In this document: positions 1 through 7,753 of the stretch, in pieces
Position numbering within the stretch: position 1 is the stretch's first letter
How the letters are laid out: each line of letters opens with the position of its first letter
NCBI GenBank assembly: GCA_001701105.1
Contig: DAAI01000030.1
Span: forward strand, 9,810 to 23,688
Length of the DNA stretch: 13,879 nucleotides
Source: Bacteroidales bacterium GP1
GTDB lineage: Bacteria; Bacteroidota; Bacteroidia; Bacteroidales; Muribaculaceae
Direction of reading: 5' to 3'
The notes under the pieces: model-generated
The model's input: only the letters and a program-made list of their open reading frames with translations
The model's database searches: none
Told to the model about the DNA's origin: nothing
Made by a program: the position numbers and the translations under genes

Positions 1-80
1 CACGAGCCGTGCGTCCCTACTTTTTCGGGCGATTATCCGGCAGATGCATGGCTTGGTCTTCGGAAGGTATTGAATATCAT
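1..80. other. Unassigned left edge
   Basis: The first 80 nt precede the terminator of the minus-strand operon. On the plus strand, one frame is open from the window edge to a TGA at 71-73 (about 23 codons, ending in GLVFGRY). This could be the C-terminus of a convergent gene whose body lies outside the window. The other two plus frames run through the terminator hairpin and are less likely. The fragment is too short to assign to a family. Confidence 0.2.
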
Positions 81-81
81 A

Positions 82-114
82 ATGATAAAATGGGCGCACA
101 AGATGTGCGCCCAT
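82..114 (-). terminator. Intrinsic terminator closing the six-gene minus-strand operon
   Basis: A perfect 11-bp stem (90-100 paired with 104-114, arm ATGGGCGCACA) has a 3-nt AGA loop. Read on the minus strand it is followed by TTTTATCATT. It lies 30 nt past the stop codon of the last gene of the operon. The T-run on the minus side fits termination of that operon. If a plus-strand gene ends at 73, the hairpin could serve both strands, although the plus side lacks a T-run. Confidence 0.8.
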
Positions 115-143
115 GTATGGGTGGTAAACACAGTGAGTGTGAA

Positions 144-575
144 TTATTCCAGATGACGGGCGAGGGCTTCAGCGGCTGTTTCTGCCGGAGAGCCGGGTTG
201 CATACTGGTAGCCTTTGCCCTAAGTTGCTGAAGGATTTCCCGAGCATCATCACGACGCTTAAGGATACGGAATGCGAGCATCAACGCATCTTCTGAATGG
301 CGCACTGATGAGGCCATGCCGAGGCATTCCTCGCGTGATAATGCCATAGGATCGAACAGCCAAGGAGACAGGAGGCGCGATTCGCGTACATCGCTATCGG
401 CCCAAAGCCTGCGTCCTAATTCAGGGTCGACGCCAATCTCTCGCGCAATTGCGCTTATCACGGGCACCTCCACGCCGAAAATAATCCCGAACGGGGAGCC
501 GGCTCGACGCAGCACATCGGCCGCTACCCCATTGCGTGATGCAAAAAAACGTTGTTTAATCTCTTTCAGTTCCAT
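144..575 (-). CDS. Short AlkD-like HEAT-repeat protein (DNA alkylation repair family)
   Basis: This is a 143-residue soluble protein with no signal peptide or membrane segment. The N-terminal RFFASRNGVAADVLRRAG, followed by GIIFGVEVP, the helix VISAIAREIG and LWADSDVRESRLLSPWLF, matches the short Bacteroidetes proteins annotated as DNA alkylation repair enzymes. Those are related to AlkD, which recognises alkylated bases with stacked HEAT-like helices. AlkD proper is usually well over 200 residues, so this covers only the N-terminal helices. Whether it retains glycosylase activity cannot be told. The last third (TSMQPGSPAETAAEALARHLE) is a poorly conserved alanine-rich tail. It starts 5 nt after the stop of the M49 peptidase gene, so it is almost certainly cotranscribed and probably translationally coupled. 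It is the last gene before the operon terminator. The family call is from remembered sequence flavour; the repair role is inference. Confidence 0.7.
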   Translation of the reverse strand: MELKEIKQRFFASRNGVAADVLRRAGSPFGIIFGVEVPVISAIAREIGVDPELGRRLWADSDVRESRLLSPWLFDPMALSREECLGMASSVRHSEDALMLAFRILKRRDDAREILQQLRAKATSMQPGSPAETAAEALARHLE

Positions 576-580
576 TATGA

Positions 581-2641
581 TTACTCAGCTTTCACCTTTC
601 CCGTGAGGGGAGAATAATCGCGGCTCAGACGCATCATCTGCTCCACGTAATTCTCCGGCCAGGAGATCGTGATATCTGTAATCTCGCCGTCGGCGCCGGT
701 AACGGGAGTATATACCGGATTTATGAAGCCGCGGTATGGAGGGATGTCGAGAACGGAATATCTTTTCAACACTTCGTTATGGAGCTTAGGATCGATCTTC
801 ACGGCATATGCCTGCACGAGCGCGTTGCCGCCGGTATAATCACCCTCGCTCTTGATCCGCTGAATCTCGGCGAGGAGATTTCCGAAGAGTTCGCGGAGTT
901 TCTCATAGTCGTTGATTTTTACATAAGTCTTACCCCCTTTTTTTGTGAGTTCCACCACATCTTTGCCTCCTTTAGCTTTCTTGCGGCCCTTTTCGAGCGC
1001 CCATTTTGCGATAAGCTGGCGGTTGCGCATATGCGCCTCTTCCACATCCTTGCCCGGCTCGATACGGTTAAGCTGAGTCATCAGGCCATTCATCATATAT
1101 TTATAATATTCAGCCTTGTAGGCCTCGGGATTATCAAGGATTCCGATTTCGATCAGTTTTGGATCGGCCAGATAGTAAAGGGCGAATAAGTCGGCGCGGG
1201 CCTCTTCGAGCGTCGAGCCATTCTCTTTCAGGGCATCGGGGTCAACGCCGGGGAGAAGCTGGCCTGAGCCATGACCGAGACATTCGTGAAGGTCGGTATG
1301 AAGCATATCGGTGATGTAAAGGTAGTCCTCGAGTAGCTTCATGGTGGGTTTGTCGATTACGAATTCCTCATTGAAGCCATTGCCTTTTGAAGCCATTGCG
1401 TAAGCCTCAGTGATGTTCTCGATTGTCACGGATTTTGAGCCGTGTTGGGCACGGATCCAGTTGGAGTTTGGCAGGTTGATGCCTATTGCCGTGGATGGGA
1501 ATGCGTCGCCGGCAAGCATAGCGGCGTTGATGACCTTAGCCGATACCCCCTTCACCTTTGCCTTCTTGAAACGCTTGTCGACGGGGGAATTATCTTCGAA
1601 ATACTGCGCGTTGGCCGAGATTTTCTCTGTACGCTCGGAGGATGCGGCGTTGCGGAAATTCACGTACGATTCCCATGCCCCGGTCATGCCTAAGGGGTCG
1701 CCATAGCTCTCAATGAATCCATTCACAAAATCGACGTCGCTTTTGGTATCCTCAGCCCAGAGGATCGAATATTCATCGAAAGTGCGGAGGTCGCCGGTGA
1801 TATAATAGTCCATCAGCTTGGTGATATGGGCTTTCTGGGCGTCGTTTTCAGCCACATCCTTGGCCTTACCGAGCCAGTAGACAATCTGGGCGATAGCCGG
1901 GCCGTAAAGCCCCGTGAGGTGATATCGCTGTTCTTTAAGATGGCCGTCGGCATCCTTCACGACTTTAGAATTGAGGCCGTAGGATACGGGGAATGGATCG
2001 GCTGGATCCTTCATTTTGGCGTAGAATTCTTCGACTTCAGCCTGGCTCACGCCCGGGCCATAGAGATTCGCGGCCGATGTAGCCACCACGTCCATCGTGC
2101 CGTCTTGATTCACTCGCTTGGGCATTACAGTGGGGTCGAATATCACTGGAATGAGCTTCGAGAGCATTGTCTCCTTAGTCTCTCCCGGTGCCAGAGGCAA
2201 GCGGGCGTCAGAAAGGCCCGAGACGGCTGCAGTAAAGAAATCCTGAGAGAAGCCGGGTACGAACTTATCGGTGGAATAATGATGATGTATGCCATTGCCG
2301 AACCATACTTGCTTCAGGTATTTCTCAAAAGCCTTGAAGTCGGCGGAATTGCGGTCGCCCTGATAGTCGGCATATATGTTCTCAAGGAGCTGACGGAGCT
2401 GGAGATTATATATTCCGTTCTGATCCCAGATGATATCGCGTCCCATCTGGGCAGCCTGCGACAGATAGTAAAGCATTTTTTTCTGTTGCAGCGACAGCCG
2501 GTCGAACTCAGGCACCTCATAGCGCAACACTTCGATGTCGGCGAAACGGTCAACGTGGTAGTTGAAATTCTTGTCCACGACGGCTCCGGCCGGAATGGCG
2601 GCCACGGTGCCTAGAATCAATGTTGGGAGAATTTTTTTCAT
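581..2641 (-). CDS. Dipeptidyl peptidase III (peptidase family M49), exported
   Basis: This is a 686-residue zinc metallo-exopeptidase that removes dipeptides from the N-terminus of oligopeptides. The M49 signature HEXXGH appears as HECLGH at residues 452-457. The second signature, EEARAD at 479-484, corresponds to the family's EECRAE/D. By family knowledge the zinc ligands would be H452, H457 and E480, with E453 as catalytic base. The Cys inside HECLGH is the form I associate with Bacteroides DPP III, whose length is close to this one. The N-terminus (MKKILPTLILGTVAAIPAGAVV) is a cleavable-type signal peptide with no lipobox cysteine, so a periplasmic rather than lipoprotein location is inferred. 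M49 proteins of this phylum are sometimes mislabelled dihydrofolate reductase; nothing here supports that. The gene lies 30 nt after the rRNA methyltransferase gene and 5 nt before the AlkD-like gene, within the long minus-strand operon. A role in peptide nutrition is plausible but not shown. Confidence 0.93.
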   Translation of the reverse strand: MKKILPTLILGTVAAIPAGAVVDKNFNYHVDRFADIEVLRYEVPEFDRLSLQQKKMLYYLSQAAQMGRDIIWDQNGIYNLQLRQLLENIYADYQGDRNSADFKAFEKYLKQVWFGNGIHHHYSTDKFVPGFSQDFFTAAVSGLSDARLPLAPGETKETMLSKLIPVIFDPTVMPKRVNQDGTMDVVATSAANLYGPGVSQAEVEEFYAKMKDPADPFPVSYGLNSKVVKDADGHLKEQRYHLTGLYGPAIAQIVYWLGKAKDVAENDAQKAHITKLMDYYITGDLRTFDEYSILWAEDTKSDVDFVNGFIESYGDPLGMTGAWESYVNFRNAASSERTEKISANAQYFEDNSPVDKRFKKAKVKGVSAKVINAAMLAGDAFPSTAIGINLPNSNWIRAQHGSKSVTIENITEAYAMASKGNGFNEEFVIDKPTMKLLEDYLYITDMLHTDLHECLGHGSGQLLPGVDPDALKENGSTLEEARADLFALYYLADPKLIEIGILDNPEAYKAEYYKYMMNGLMTQLNRIEPGKDVEEAHMRNRQLIAKWALEKGRKKAKGGKDVVELTKKGGKTYVKINDYEKLRELFGNLLAEIQRIKSEGDYTGGNALVQAYAVKIDPKLHNEVLKRYSVLDIPPYRGFINPVYTPVTGADGEITDITISWPENYVEQMMRLSRDYSPLTGKVKAE

Positions 2642-2671
2642 TGTTATTGTTGATTTAAGGAAATTACATTG

Positions 2672-3862
2672 TTATTCCACTTCGAGTACAAGCCCTTTGA
2701 GGTATTCACCTTCCGGATGGGCGATGTCGACGGGGTGGTCGGCCGGTTGTGAGAGCTGATGCAGAATCCTGACCCTGCGTCGCGCGGCCACTGATGCGCT
2801 GAAAACAGCCAGCCGGAATTGCTCGCGGCTTATGGCCTGGGAGCATGAAAAAGTAAAGAGGATGCCACCGGTCCTTATCTTCTCGAAAGCCCGGGTATTG
2901 AGCCTGCGATACCCAATAAGGCCATTTTTGATTGCTCCACGGTGCTTGGCGAATGCGGGCGGGTCGAGGATGATAAGGTCGAATGCGTTTTCTTCCATTC
3001 CGGAGAGGAATTCAAAAGCATCGGCAGTGACTCCCTTATGGCGCGAATCGCCGGGGAAATTAAGCGATACGTTGGCTTCTGTGAGACTCATGGCTTTGGC
3101 CGAGGAATCGACCGATACCACCTCATTTGCTCCTCCACGCATGGCGTAGACAGAGAAGCCCCCGGTATAGCAAAACATATTTAGCACATTCCGCCCTGCG
3201 GCGAAACGCTCGAGGAGCGCACGGTTCTCCCGCTGGTCGACAAAGAATCCTGTCTTCTGCCCTTTGAGCCAATCGATGTTGAACTGGAGGCCGTTCTCAA
3301 GGGCAATGTTACCATCGTAGCTTCCGATGAGATAGCCGTTTTCAGAACCAAGTCCGGCTTTGAAGGGGAGGGTGGAATCCGATTTATAATATACATTGCG
3401 GATGCGGGCATCGGGAAGCATAGTAAGGGCATCGGCCACTTCACCCCGGGCAAAATGCATACCCGGCGAATGCGCCTGCATCACGGCTGTATCGCCATAT
3501 ATGTCGACAATCAGGCCTGGCAAGAAATCTCCTTCGCCGTGCACGAGACGGTAACAATCGTTATCGGGGCGTATAAGGCCAAGCGAGCGACGCAGCTCGA
3601 AGGCGCTGAGAATCCTTCGGTAGAAGAAATCGTCGGGGAGCACCTCATCTTCCGTGAAATCCAGCAGACGCACGGCGATGCTGCCGATCTGATAATGGCC
3701 AATCCCGAGCTGCCGCCCTTTTGAATCGACCACTCGAACAGTGGCTCCCTCGTCGAGATTTCCGGGCAGCGCCGCTATCGCGCCGGAGAATACCCAAGGA
3801 TGGCGGCGCAGTATCGATTCCTCTTTTCCCGGTTTCAGTTTTATAATCTTATAAGATTCCAT
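2672..3862 (-). CDS. RlmI/RlmK-like class I SAM-dependent rRNA (cytosine-C5) methyltransferase
   Basis: The 396-residue protein has the RlmI layout. An N-terminal PUA RNA-binding domain covers about residues 4-75 (KPGKEESILRRHPWVFSGAI, then GIGHYQ and IAVRLL). A central linking domain is followed by a Rossmann methyltransferase domain. Visible motifs are GQKTGFFVDQREN (201-213), the SAM-binding loop VLNMFCYTGGFSVYA (226-240) with the acidic VD at 251-252, the LDPPAFAK motif (299-306), and FSCS (338-341). C340 occupies the position of the catalytic cysteine in C5-methylcytosine methyltransferases of this family. Known relatives modify 23S rRNA; the exact target base here is inferred only at family level. 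It is cytoplasmic with no signal peptide. It sits 24 nt downstream of rseP and 30 nt upstream of the DPP III gene in the same operon. The start is taken at the only ATG that keeps the whole PUA domain. Confidence 0.88.
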   Translation of the reverse strand: MESYKIIKLKPGKEESILRRHPWVFSGAIAALPGNLDEGATVRVVDSKGRQLGIGHYQIGSIAVRLLDFTEDEVLPDDFFYRRILSAFELRRSLGLIRPDNDCYRLVHGEGDFLPGLIVDIYGDTAVMQAHSPGMHFARGEVADALTMLPDARIRNVYYKSDSTLPFKAGLGSENGYLIGSYDGNIALENGLQFNIDWLKGQKTGFFVDQRENRALLERFAAGRNVLNMFCYTGGFSVYAMRGGANEVVSVDSSAKAMSLTEANVSLNFPGDSRHKGVTADAFEFLSGMEENAFDLIILDPPAFAKHRGAIKNGLIGYRRLNTRAFEKIRTGGILFTFSCSQAISREQFRLAVFSASVAARRRVRILHQLSQPADHPVDIAHPEGEYLKGLVLEVE

Positions 3863-3886
3863 GAGAATGGCGTATTATGATCGGAA

Positions 3887-5437
3887 TTATTTAAATAGGC
3901 GCACGATGTCCATGCCGTTGGCATATATAAGGAGAGCGAGGAGCAGGAATATGCCCACCATCTGGGCGTATTCCATGAATTTGTCGCTCGGTTTACGCCG
4001 GAAAATCACCTCGTATAGCAAGAACAGCACATGGCCACCGTCGAGAGCAGGGATGGGAAGGATATTCATAAATGCCAAAGCCACCGAAAGAAATGCCGCG
4101 ATGTTCCAAAACGCTATCCAGTCCCATCGTTCCGGGAAGATCGAACCGATCGTGCCGAACCCTCCGACGGATTTCGCGCCCTCTTTAGTGAATATCATTT
4201 TCATCGACTTGCCGTATGAGACAAGTCTCTCCGTACCGATTTCCACCCCTCTCGGCACAGACTGGAATATATTGTAACGAATCTCTTTTGCCTCATAGAA
4301 TGCGGAAGGGTCGGTGACGAGACCAATACCCATTTTTGAGGCATCGGAAAGCTGCACCGGGGTGGTGATAGTATCGCCGTCGCGAACGATTGTTACCGGC
4401 AGAATCTTTCCTCCGTGGCCTTCGAGAGTGCGGAGGAAGCTGATCATAGTGGGCGTGGCTATAGAATCGATTGCAATCAGGCGGTCGCCCTTGCGGATTC
4501 CTGCCTTGTCGGCCCCTTCGCCGGGCTGCACCATTGTAACCTCAGCGGGTATCCTGTAAGTCATAAGGCTGAAGAGCGACGTATCGCTTTTTGCCTCCTC
4601 GTCGAGCGCAAAGAGGAATTTGTCGGGAATTTTGATCTCGACGGTATCGTTGCCCCGGAGCACGGCCACTTTTGAGGCCTGTGCGATCTCCATGCGAGCC
4701 TCCGAGGGATTGTCAAGGGGTTTGCCGTCGGCTAATAAGGGAATATCTCCGTTGCGGAATCCGGCCTTCCGGGCCTCACCGCTCCATTCCATACCCATCT
4801 TGGCCGCGCTGAAGGGCACATATTTTTCCCCGGTGACATATACTATCCCGGCATAGATAAGGATTGCAAGCAAGAAATTGAAAAGGACGCCGGCTATCAT
4901 AATCAATAGACGTTGCCACGCGGGCTTAGAACGGAATTCCCATGGCTGCGGGGGCCTCTTCATCTGCTCCGTATCCATCGATTCGTCGATCATCCCGGCT
5001 ATCTGGCAATAGCCTCCGAGAGGGAGCCAGCCAAGGCCATATTCCGTTTCTTTCCAGAATTTTTTCCTGTCGCTCTTGCCCTGTTCTGCAGTCTGGCGGT
5101 CGGTATAATAATATTTTTCCTCAAATTCAGCCCGCTCGTTATATGCCGCAGAAATCTTGGACTCGTCTTTCGAATCGGCAGCCTCTTTCTCAATCTGCAA
5201 GATGCGTTCATGCTCTTTCTGAATTTCCGGGTCGAAATGGTGTTTTCGTCCGAAGGCACCGAAATATTTGCCCGGACGCCATTTCACCAATGTGGTCCAG
5301 GGATTGAAGAACATATAGAATTTATTCACCCTTACTCCGAAGATGCGGGCAAAAAGGAAATGGCCGAACTCATGGATTATCACCAGAATTGCGAGTGCAA
5401 GTATCAATTGGGCGGCCTTAATGAGAAATGTATCCAA
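3887..5437 (-). CDS. rseP: RIP metalloprotease RseP (site-2 protease, family M50)
   Basis: This is a 516-residue integral inner-membrane zinc protease that performs the intramembrane step of regulated proteolysis, classically of anti-sigma factors. Transmembrane segment 1 carries HEFGH at residues 22-26. A second conserved loop, GLGWLPLGGY, is at 134-143. TM2 is at about 175-200. A PDZ-like region spans about 205-275, and a clearer PDZ domain about 298-360 (GADKAGIRKGDRLIAID). The C-terminal TM motif NILPIPALDGGH (458-469) supplies the third zinc ligand, D466. A last TM is at about 492-508. An extra highly charged stretch of about 65 residues (64-130) sits between HEFGH and the GLGWLPLGGY loop. 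Versions I know from Bacteroides and E. coli are shorter there, at around 440-450 residues in total. The gene lies 24 nt downstream of dxr, a common pairing, and 24 nt upstream of the methyltransferase gene. No anti-sigma factor is encoded in the window, so the substrate is unknown. Confidence 0.93.
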   Translation of the reverse strand: MDTFLIKAAQLILALAILVIIHEFGHFLFARIFGVRVNKFYMFFNPWTTLVKWRPGKYFGAFGRKHHFDPEIQKEHERILQIEKEAADSKDESKISAAYNERAEFEEKYYYTDRQTAEQGKSDRKKFWKETEYGLGWLPLGGYCQIAGMIDESMDTEQMKRPPQPWEFRSKPAWQRLLIMIAGVLFNFLLAILIYAGIVYVTGEKYVPFSAAKMGMEWSGEARKAGFRNGDIPLLADGKPLDNPSEARMEIAQASKVAVLRGNDTVEIKIPDKFLFALDEEAKSDTSLFSLMTYRIPAEVTMVQPGEGADKAGIRKGDRLIAIDSIATPTMISFLRTLEGHGGKILPVTIVRDGDTITTPVQLSDASKMGIGLVTDPSAFYEAKEIRYNIFQSVPRGVEIGTERLVSYGKSMKMIFTKEGAKSVGGFGTIGSIFPERWDWIAFWNIAAFLSVALAFMNILPIPALDGGHVLFLLYEVIFRRKPSDKFMEYAQMVGIFLLLALLIYANGMDIVRLFK

Positions 5438-5461
5438 AGTATGAAAATTATTGGTTCTGAA

Positions 5462-6652
5462 TTAATGAATAATATAGTGGAGGGCCGACAATCCTGCGGC
5501 AGTGGCTTCCTTGTGAGCCTCGGCAACATCGGCAAGCGTGGCAATGGGCCGGGCCGGGACTTTATCAAGGACGGCTGCACATAGCTGCGGCATTCGGGTA
5601 AAGCGTATTTTGCCGTCAAGGAATGCCTTAACTGCCAGCTCGTTGGCGGCATTGAGGATGGTCGGCGCCGTGCCTCCCTCCCTTATGGCGGCGTAAGCCA
5701 TGCCGAGAAGCGGGAATTTTTCATAATCCGGCTGCTCGAATGTAAGTGATTTTCCGGCCAGCGACAGATGACCGCTCCGGTCGGGCAGACGCTCCGGAAA
5801 TCCGAGGGCATAGCGGATAGGCAGGCGCATATCGGTGACCCCTAATTGGGCTTTAACCGACCCGTCGACATATTCCACCATAGAATGCACCACAGATTGA
5901 GGATGAACGAGAATGTCGATTTTATCCGGCTCAATGTCGAATAGCCAGCGGGCCTCTATCATTTCAAAACCCTTATTCATCATCGATGCGGAGTCGATGG
6001 TCACCTTTGCTCCCATATCCCAATTCGGATGCTTCAGGGCATCTGCGGGTGTTACCTCGTCAAGACGGGAGGCGGGAGTATGAAGAAATGGCCCTCCGCT
6101 GGCGGTAAGGATGATGCGTTCCACAGACTCCCTGTTCTCTCCGCGGAGACACTGGAAAATGGCTGAGTGCTCGCTATCCACCGGAATGATCTTTGCTCCG
6201 TTGCGGCGTGCGGATTCGGTCATTATCGAGCCTCCAGCCACAAGAGTCTCCTTATTTGCAAGGGCAACCGTCTTACCCTTTTCGAGAGCCTTCAGTGTAG
6301 GGATAAGGCCGGCATAGCCTACCAATGCGCCCACCACAATATCTTCGTCAAGCATGGTGGCTGCCTCGCAGAGGGCTTTGTCACCGGAAGCAACATATAT
6401 AGACGTGCCTGCCAATGCCTCTTTCAAAGCGTGATAATGGGCATCATCGCCGATCACAACCATCTTTGGGGAATGCCGCAATGCCTGGCGTGCAAGCAGC
6501 TCCCAATTATGATAAGCGGTAAGCACCGATGCCCTGAAGCGATCGGGATGGGCATCAATCACATCGAGCGTCTGCGTCCCGATACTCCCGGTGCTTCCTA
6601 AGACAGTGATCTCTTTCACGGGCATATCCTTATCTCTGTTATATTGATTCAT
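5462..6652 (-). CDS. dxr: 1-deoxy-D-xylulose 5-phosphate reductoisomerase
   Basis: The enzyme converts DXP to 2-C-methyl-D-erythritol 4-phosphate with NADPH. This is the committed step of the MEP isoprenoid pathway and the target of fosmidomycin. Visible features are the N-terminal dinucleotide loop LGSTGSIGTQTLD, ANKETLVAGG, the metal/substrate motif VDSEHSAIFQ, GAKVTIDSASMMNKGFEMIEA (catalytic loop) and HPQSVVHSMVEY. All are intact and the length (396 aa from this start) is normal. The start is uncertain. The ATG at 6652 has an AGAGGA-like site about 11 nt upstream. The in-frame ATG at 6625 (MPVKEITVLGSTGS) gives the N-terminus most like homologues. The longer reading to 6682 begins with TTG and is unlikely. 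The gene is about 50 nt downstream of the degenerate M23 gene and 24 nt upstream of rseP, and is cotranscribed with both. Loss of this gene should be lethal if no mevalonate pathway exists. Confidence 0.96.
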   Translation of the reverse strand: MNQYNRDKDMPVKEITVLGSTGSIGTQTLDVIDAHPDRFRASVLTAYHNWELLARQALRHSPKMVVIGDDAHYHALKEALAGTSIYVASGDKALCEAATMLDEDIVVGALVGYAGLIPTLKALEKGKTVALANKETLVAGGSIMTESARRNGAKIIPVDSEHSAIFQCLRGENRESVERIILTASGGPFLHTPASRLDEVTPADALKHPNWDMGAKVTIDSASMMNKGFEMIEARWLFDIEPDKIDILVHPQSVVHSMVEYVDGSVKAQLGVTDMRLPIRYALGFPERLPDRSGHLSLAGKSLTFEQPDYEKFPLLGMAYAAIREGGTAPTILNAANELAVKAFLDGKIRFTRMPQLCAAVLDKVPARPIATLADVAEAHKEATAAGLSALHYIIH

Positions 6653-6702
6653 AAATAATCTTATCCTCTTTTGAAACGTCAAATACCCGTGATTCTTATA
6701 TT

Positions 6703-7536
6703 CTATATATAAGAGACGAGTATTTCATAGGGCACAATCTGGATTCCGTTGTGCCAGATTCGCAGATTCACCCATCTCAAACCTTTTGCGTCATATCCCG
6801 GGGGTAAAGCCAGGGCTTGCCCTACCGTAACCCCATCGCCGGGAGATACGAGAGGCGTACCAAGATGCGACAATATCGACAAAAAGCCGCGGCCATGCTG
6901 CACGATTATTGTATATCCCGTGGCAGAGCGGTTAAGGTAAGTGGCCACCACTGTGCCGTCGGCTATCGCCTGCAGAGGCGAATCGGAATGAAGCATGAGC
7001 GTGGCTACTTTTGAATCCTCGGCACCTCGGGCGAACACCCCTTCCGGAGAAGGCGAGGAGAACATCATTCCATCGGCATCAAGAGGTGCAAGGACTGATA
7101 TATGGAATCTTTCGCGTTCCTCCATGGCAGATACGAATCTCTTTTCCACCGGCGAGGCATCCGGCAAGGAGGCGATGTCGGCATATGCGATGGGCTCCGA
7201 CTTTCGGGCAGAATCGGGTCGGGCATCGTTAGCACGGGGATTCACGGCATTTAGAAATTTATCCATCCATGCCTGATTCATCTGCAGCCGCTCGTTGATG
7301 GAGTCCACCCTCATTATTTCCCGTAGGGCAAGCTGCCGCTGATTCTCCTTAGCCGCTCCATTAAGAAGGGTACGCACAGGGGGAAGTGCCGTGAGCAATG
7401 CCCCGCATATTATTAAAGCAGCCACGACTACGGCACATATGGTCCAGATCCATATGGGGTGAGTTCTGAATTGAAGGAGAGTCTTGAGATGCGACTCATC
7501 CTCGAAGGTGATTATTATTTTGCGATGTCTGGCCAT
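6703..7536 (-). CDS. Membrane-anchored degenerate LytM/M23-like protein
   Basis: The protein has 277 residues from the ATG at 7536. A basic cytoplasmic tail of about 26 residues (MARHRKIIITFEDES) leads to one TM helix (about 27-50), a coiled-coil-prone linker (about 55-95), a low-complexity stretch, and a C-terminal LytM-like domain (about 145-272). The domain keeps the fold landmarks QAIADGTVVATY, GYTIIVQHGRGFLSILSHLG, and PGDGVTVGQ. The zinc ligands are missing. The usual HxGxD region reads GAEDSKVATLML, and the usual HLH reads WVN (255-257). It therefore looks catalytically dead, like EnvC/NlpD-type dLytM factors that activate amidases; that role is inference. A longer reading to 7698 is rejected because it crosses a good promoter at 7564-7594. 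This is the first gene of the minus-strand operon, about 50 nt upstream of dxr. Confidence 0.82.
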   Translation of the reverse strand: MARHRKIIITFEDESHLKTLLQFRTHPIWIWTICAVVVAALIICGALLTALPPVRTLLNGAAKENQRQLALREIMRVDSINERLQMNQAWMDKFLNAVNPRANDARPDSARKSEPIAYADIASLPDASPVEKRFVSAMEERERFHISVLAPLDADGMMFSSPSPEGVFARGAEDSKVATLMLHSDSPLQAIADGTVVATYLNRSATGYTIIVQHGRGFLSILSHLGTPLVSPGDGVTVGQALALPPGYDAKGLRWVNLRIWHNGIQIVPYEILVSYI

Positions 7537-7563
7537 AACGCCTGAATTTTCTATTTCGGGTTG

Positions 7564-7594
7564 TAAAGTTAGAAACATATTGCGGATTATGCAA
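7564..7594 (-). promoter_or_regulatory. Bacteroidetes-type promoter of the M23-dxr-rseP operon
   Basis: On the minus strand, TTG (7592-7594) is followed after exactly 20 nt by TAACTTTA (7564-7571). This is close to the Bacteroidetes primary sigma consensus of TTG, 19-21 nt, then TAnnTTTG. The expected transcription start is near 7557, about 20 nt before the ATG at 7536. It supports that start and makes this the main promoter for the six-gene operon. I saw no convincing promoter inside the short gaps further down. Confidence 0.6.
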
Positions 7595-7739
7595 CTGCCC
7601 GGGCGGCCGACAGCATAAAAATTTAAGTCAGGATGAAAATATAGCGGTATCGGAGTTGAGAAAAGCATAGTAAAGCGTAAAATAAAGGGATAAACCAAAA
7701 AAATCTTAGGATTATAGTGGGAAATCTAAAATAATTATG

Positions 7740-7747
7740 TAATTTTG
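7740..7747 (+). promoter_or_regulatory. -7 promoter element TAATTTTG
   Basis: This is an exact match to the Bacteroidetes -7 consensus TAnnTTTG, placed just upstream of a structured segment that ends in an intrinsic terminator. No clear TTG/TTTG lies at the expected distance upstream (about 7715-7722 reads AGTGG). The call therefore rests on the -7 box and on its position. Transcription would start near 7754. Confidence 0.45.
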
Positions 7748-7753
7748 CATCTG

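Noticed and set aside
1826..2614. Long plus-strand frame (262 codons) opposite the DPP III gene
   Set aside because: It is antisense to a protein with clear M49 motifs, and its translation shows no family features. It is a shadow of the codon bias on the other strand.
4913..5584. Plus-strand frame of 223 codons opposite rseP and the end of dxr
   Set aside because: It overlaps two well-supported minus-strand genes and has no recognisable domain.
7537..7698. Extended N-terminus (54 extra residues) of the degenerate M23 protein
   Set aside because: The extension crosses the promoter at 7564-7594, and the basic tail plus TM arrangement starting MARHRK is a normal beginning.
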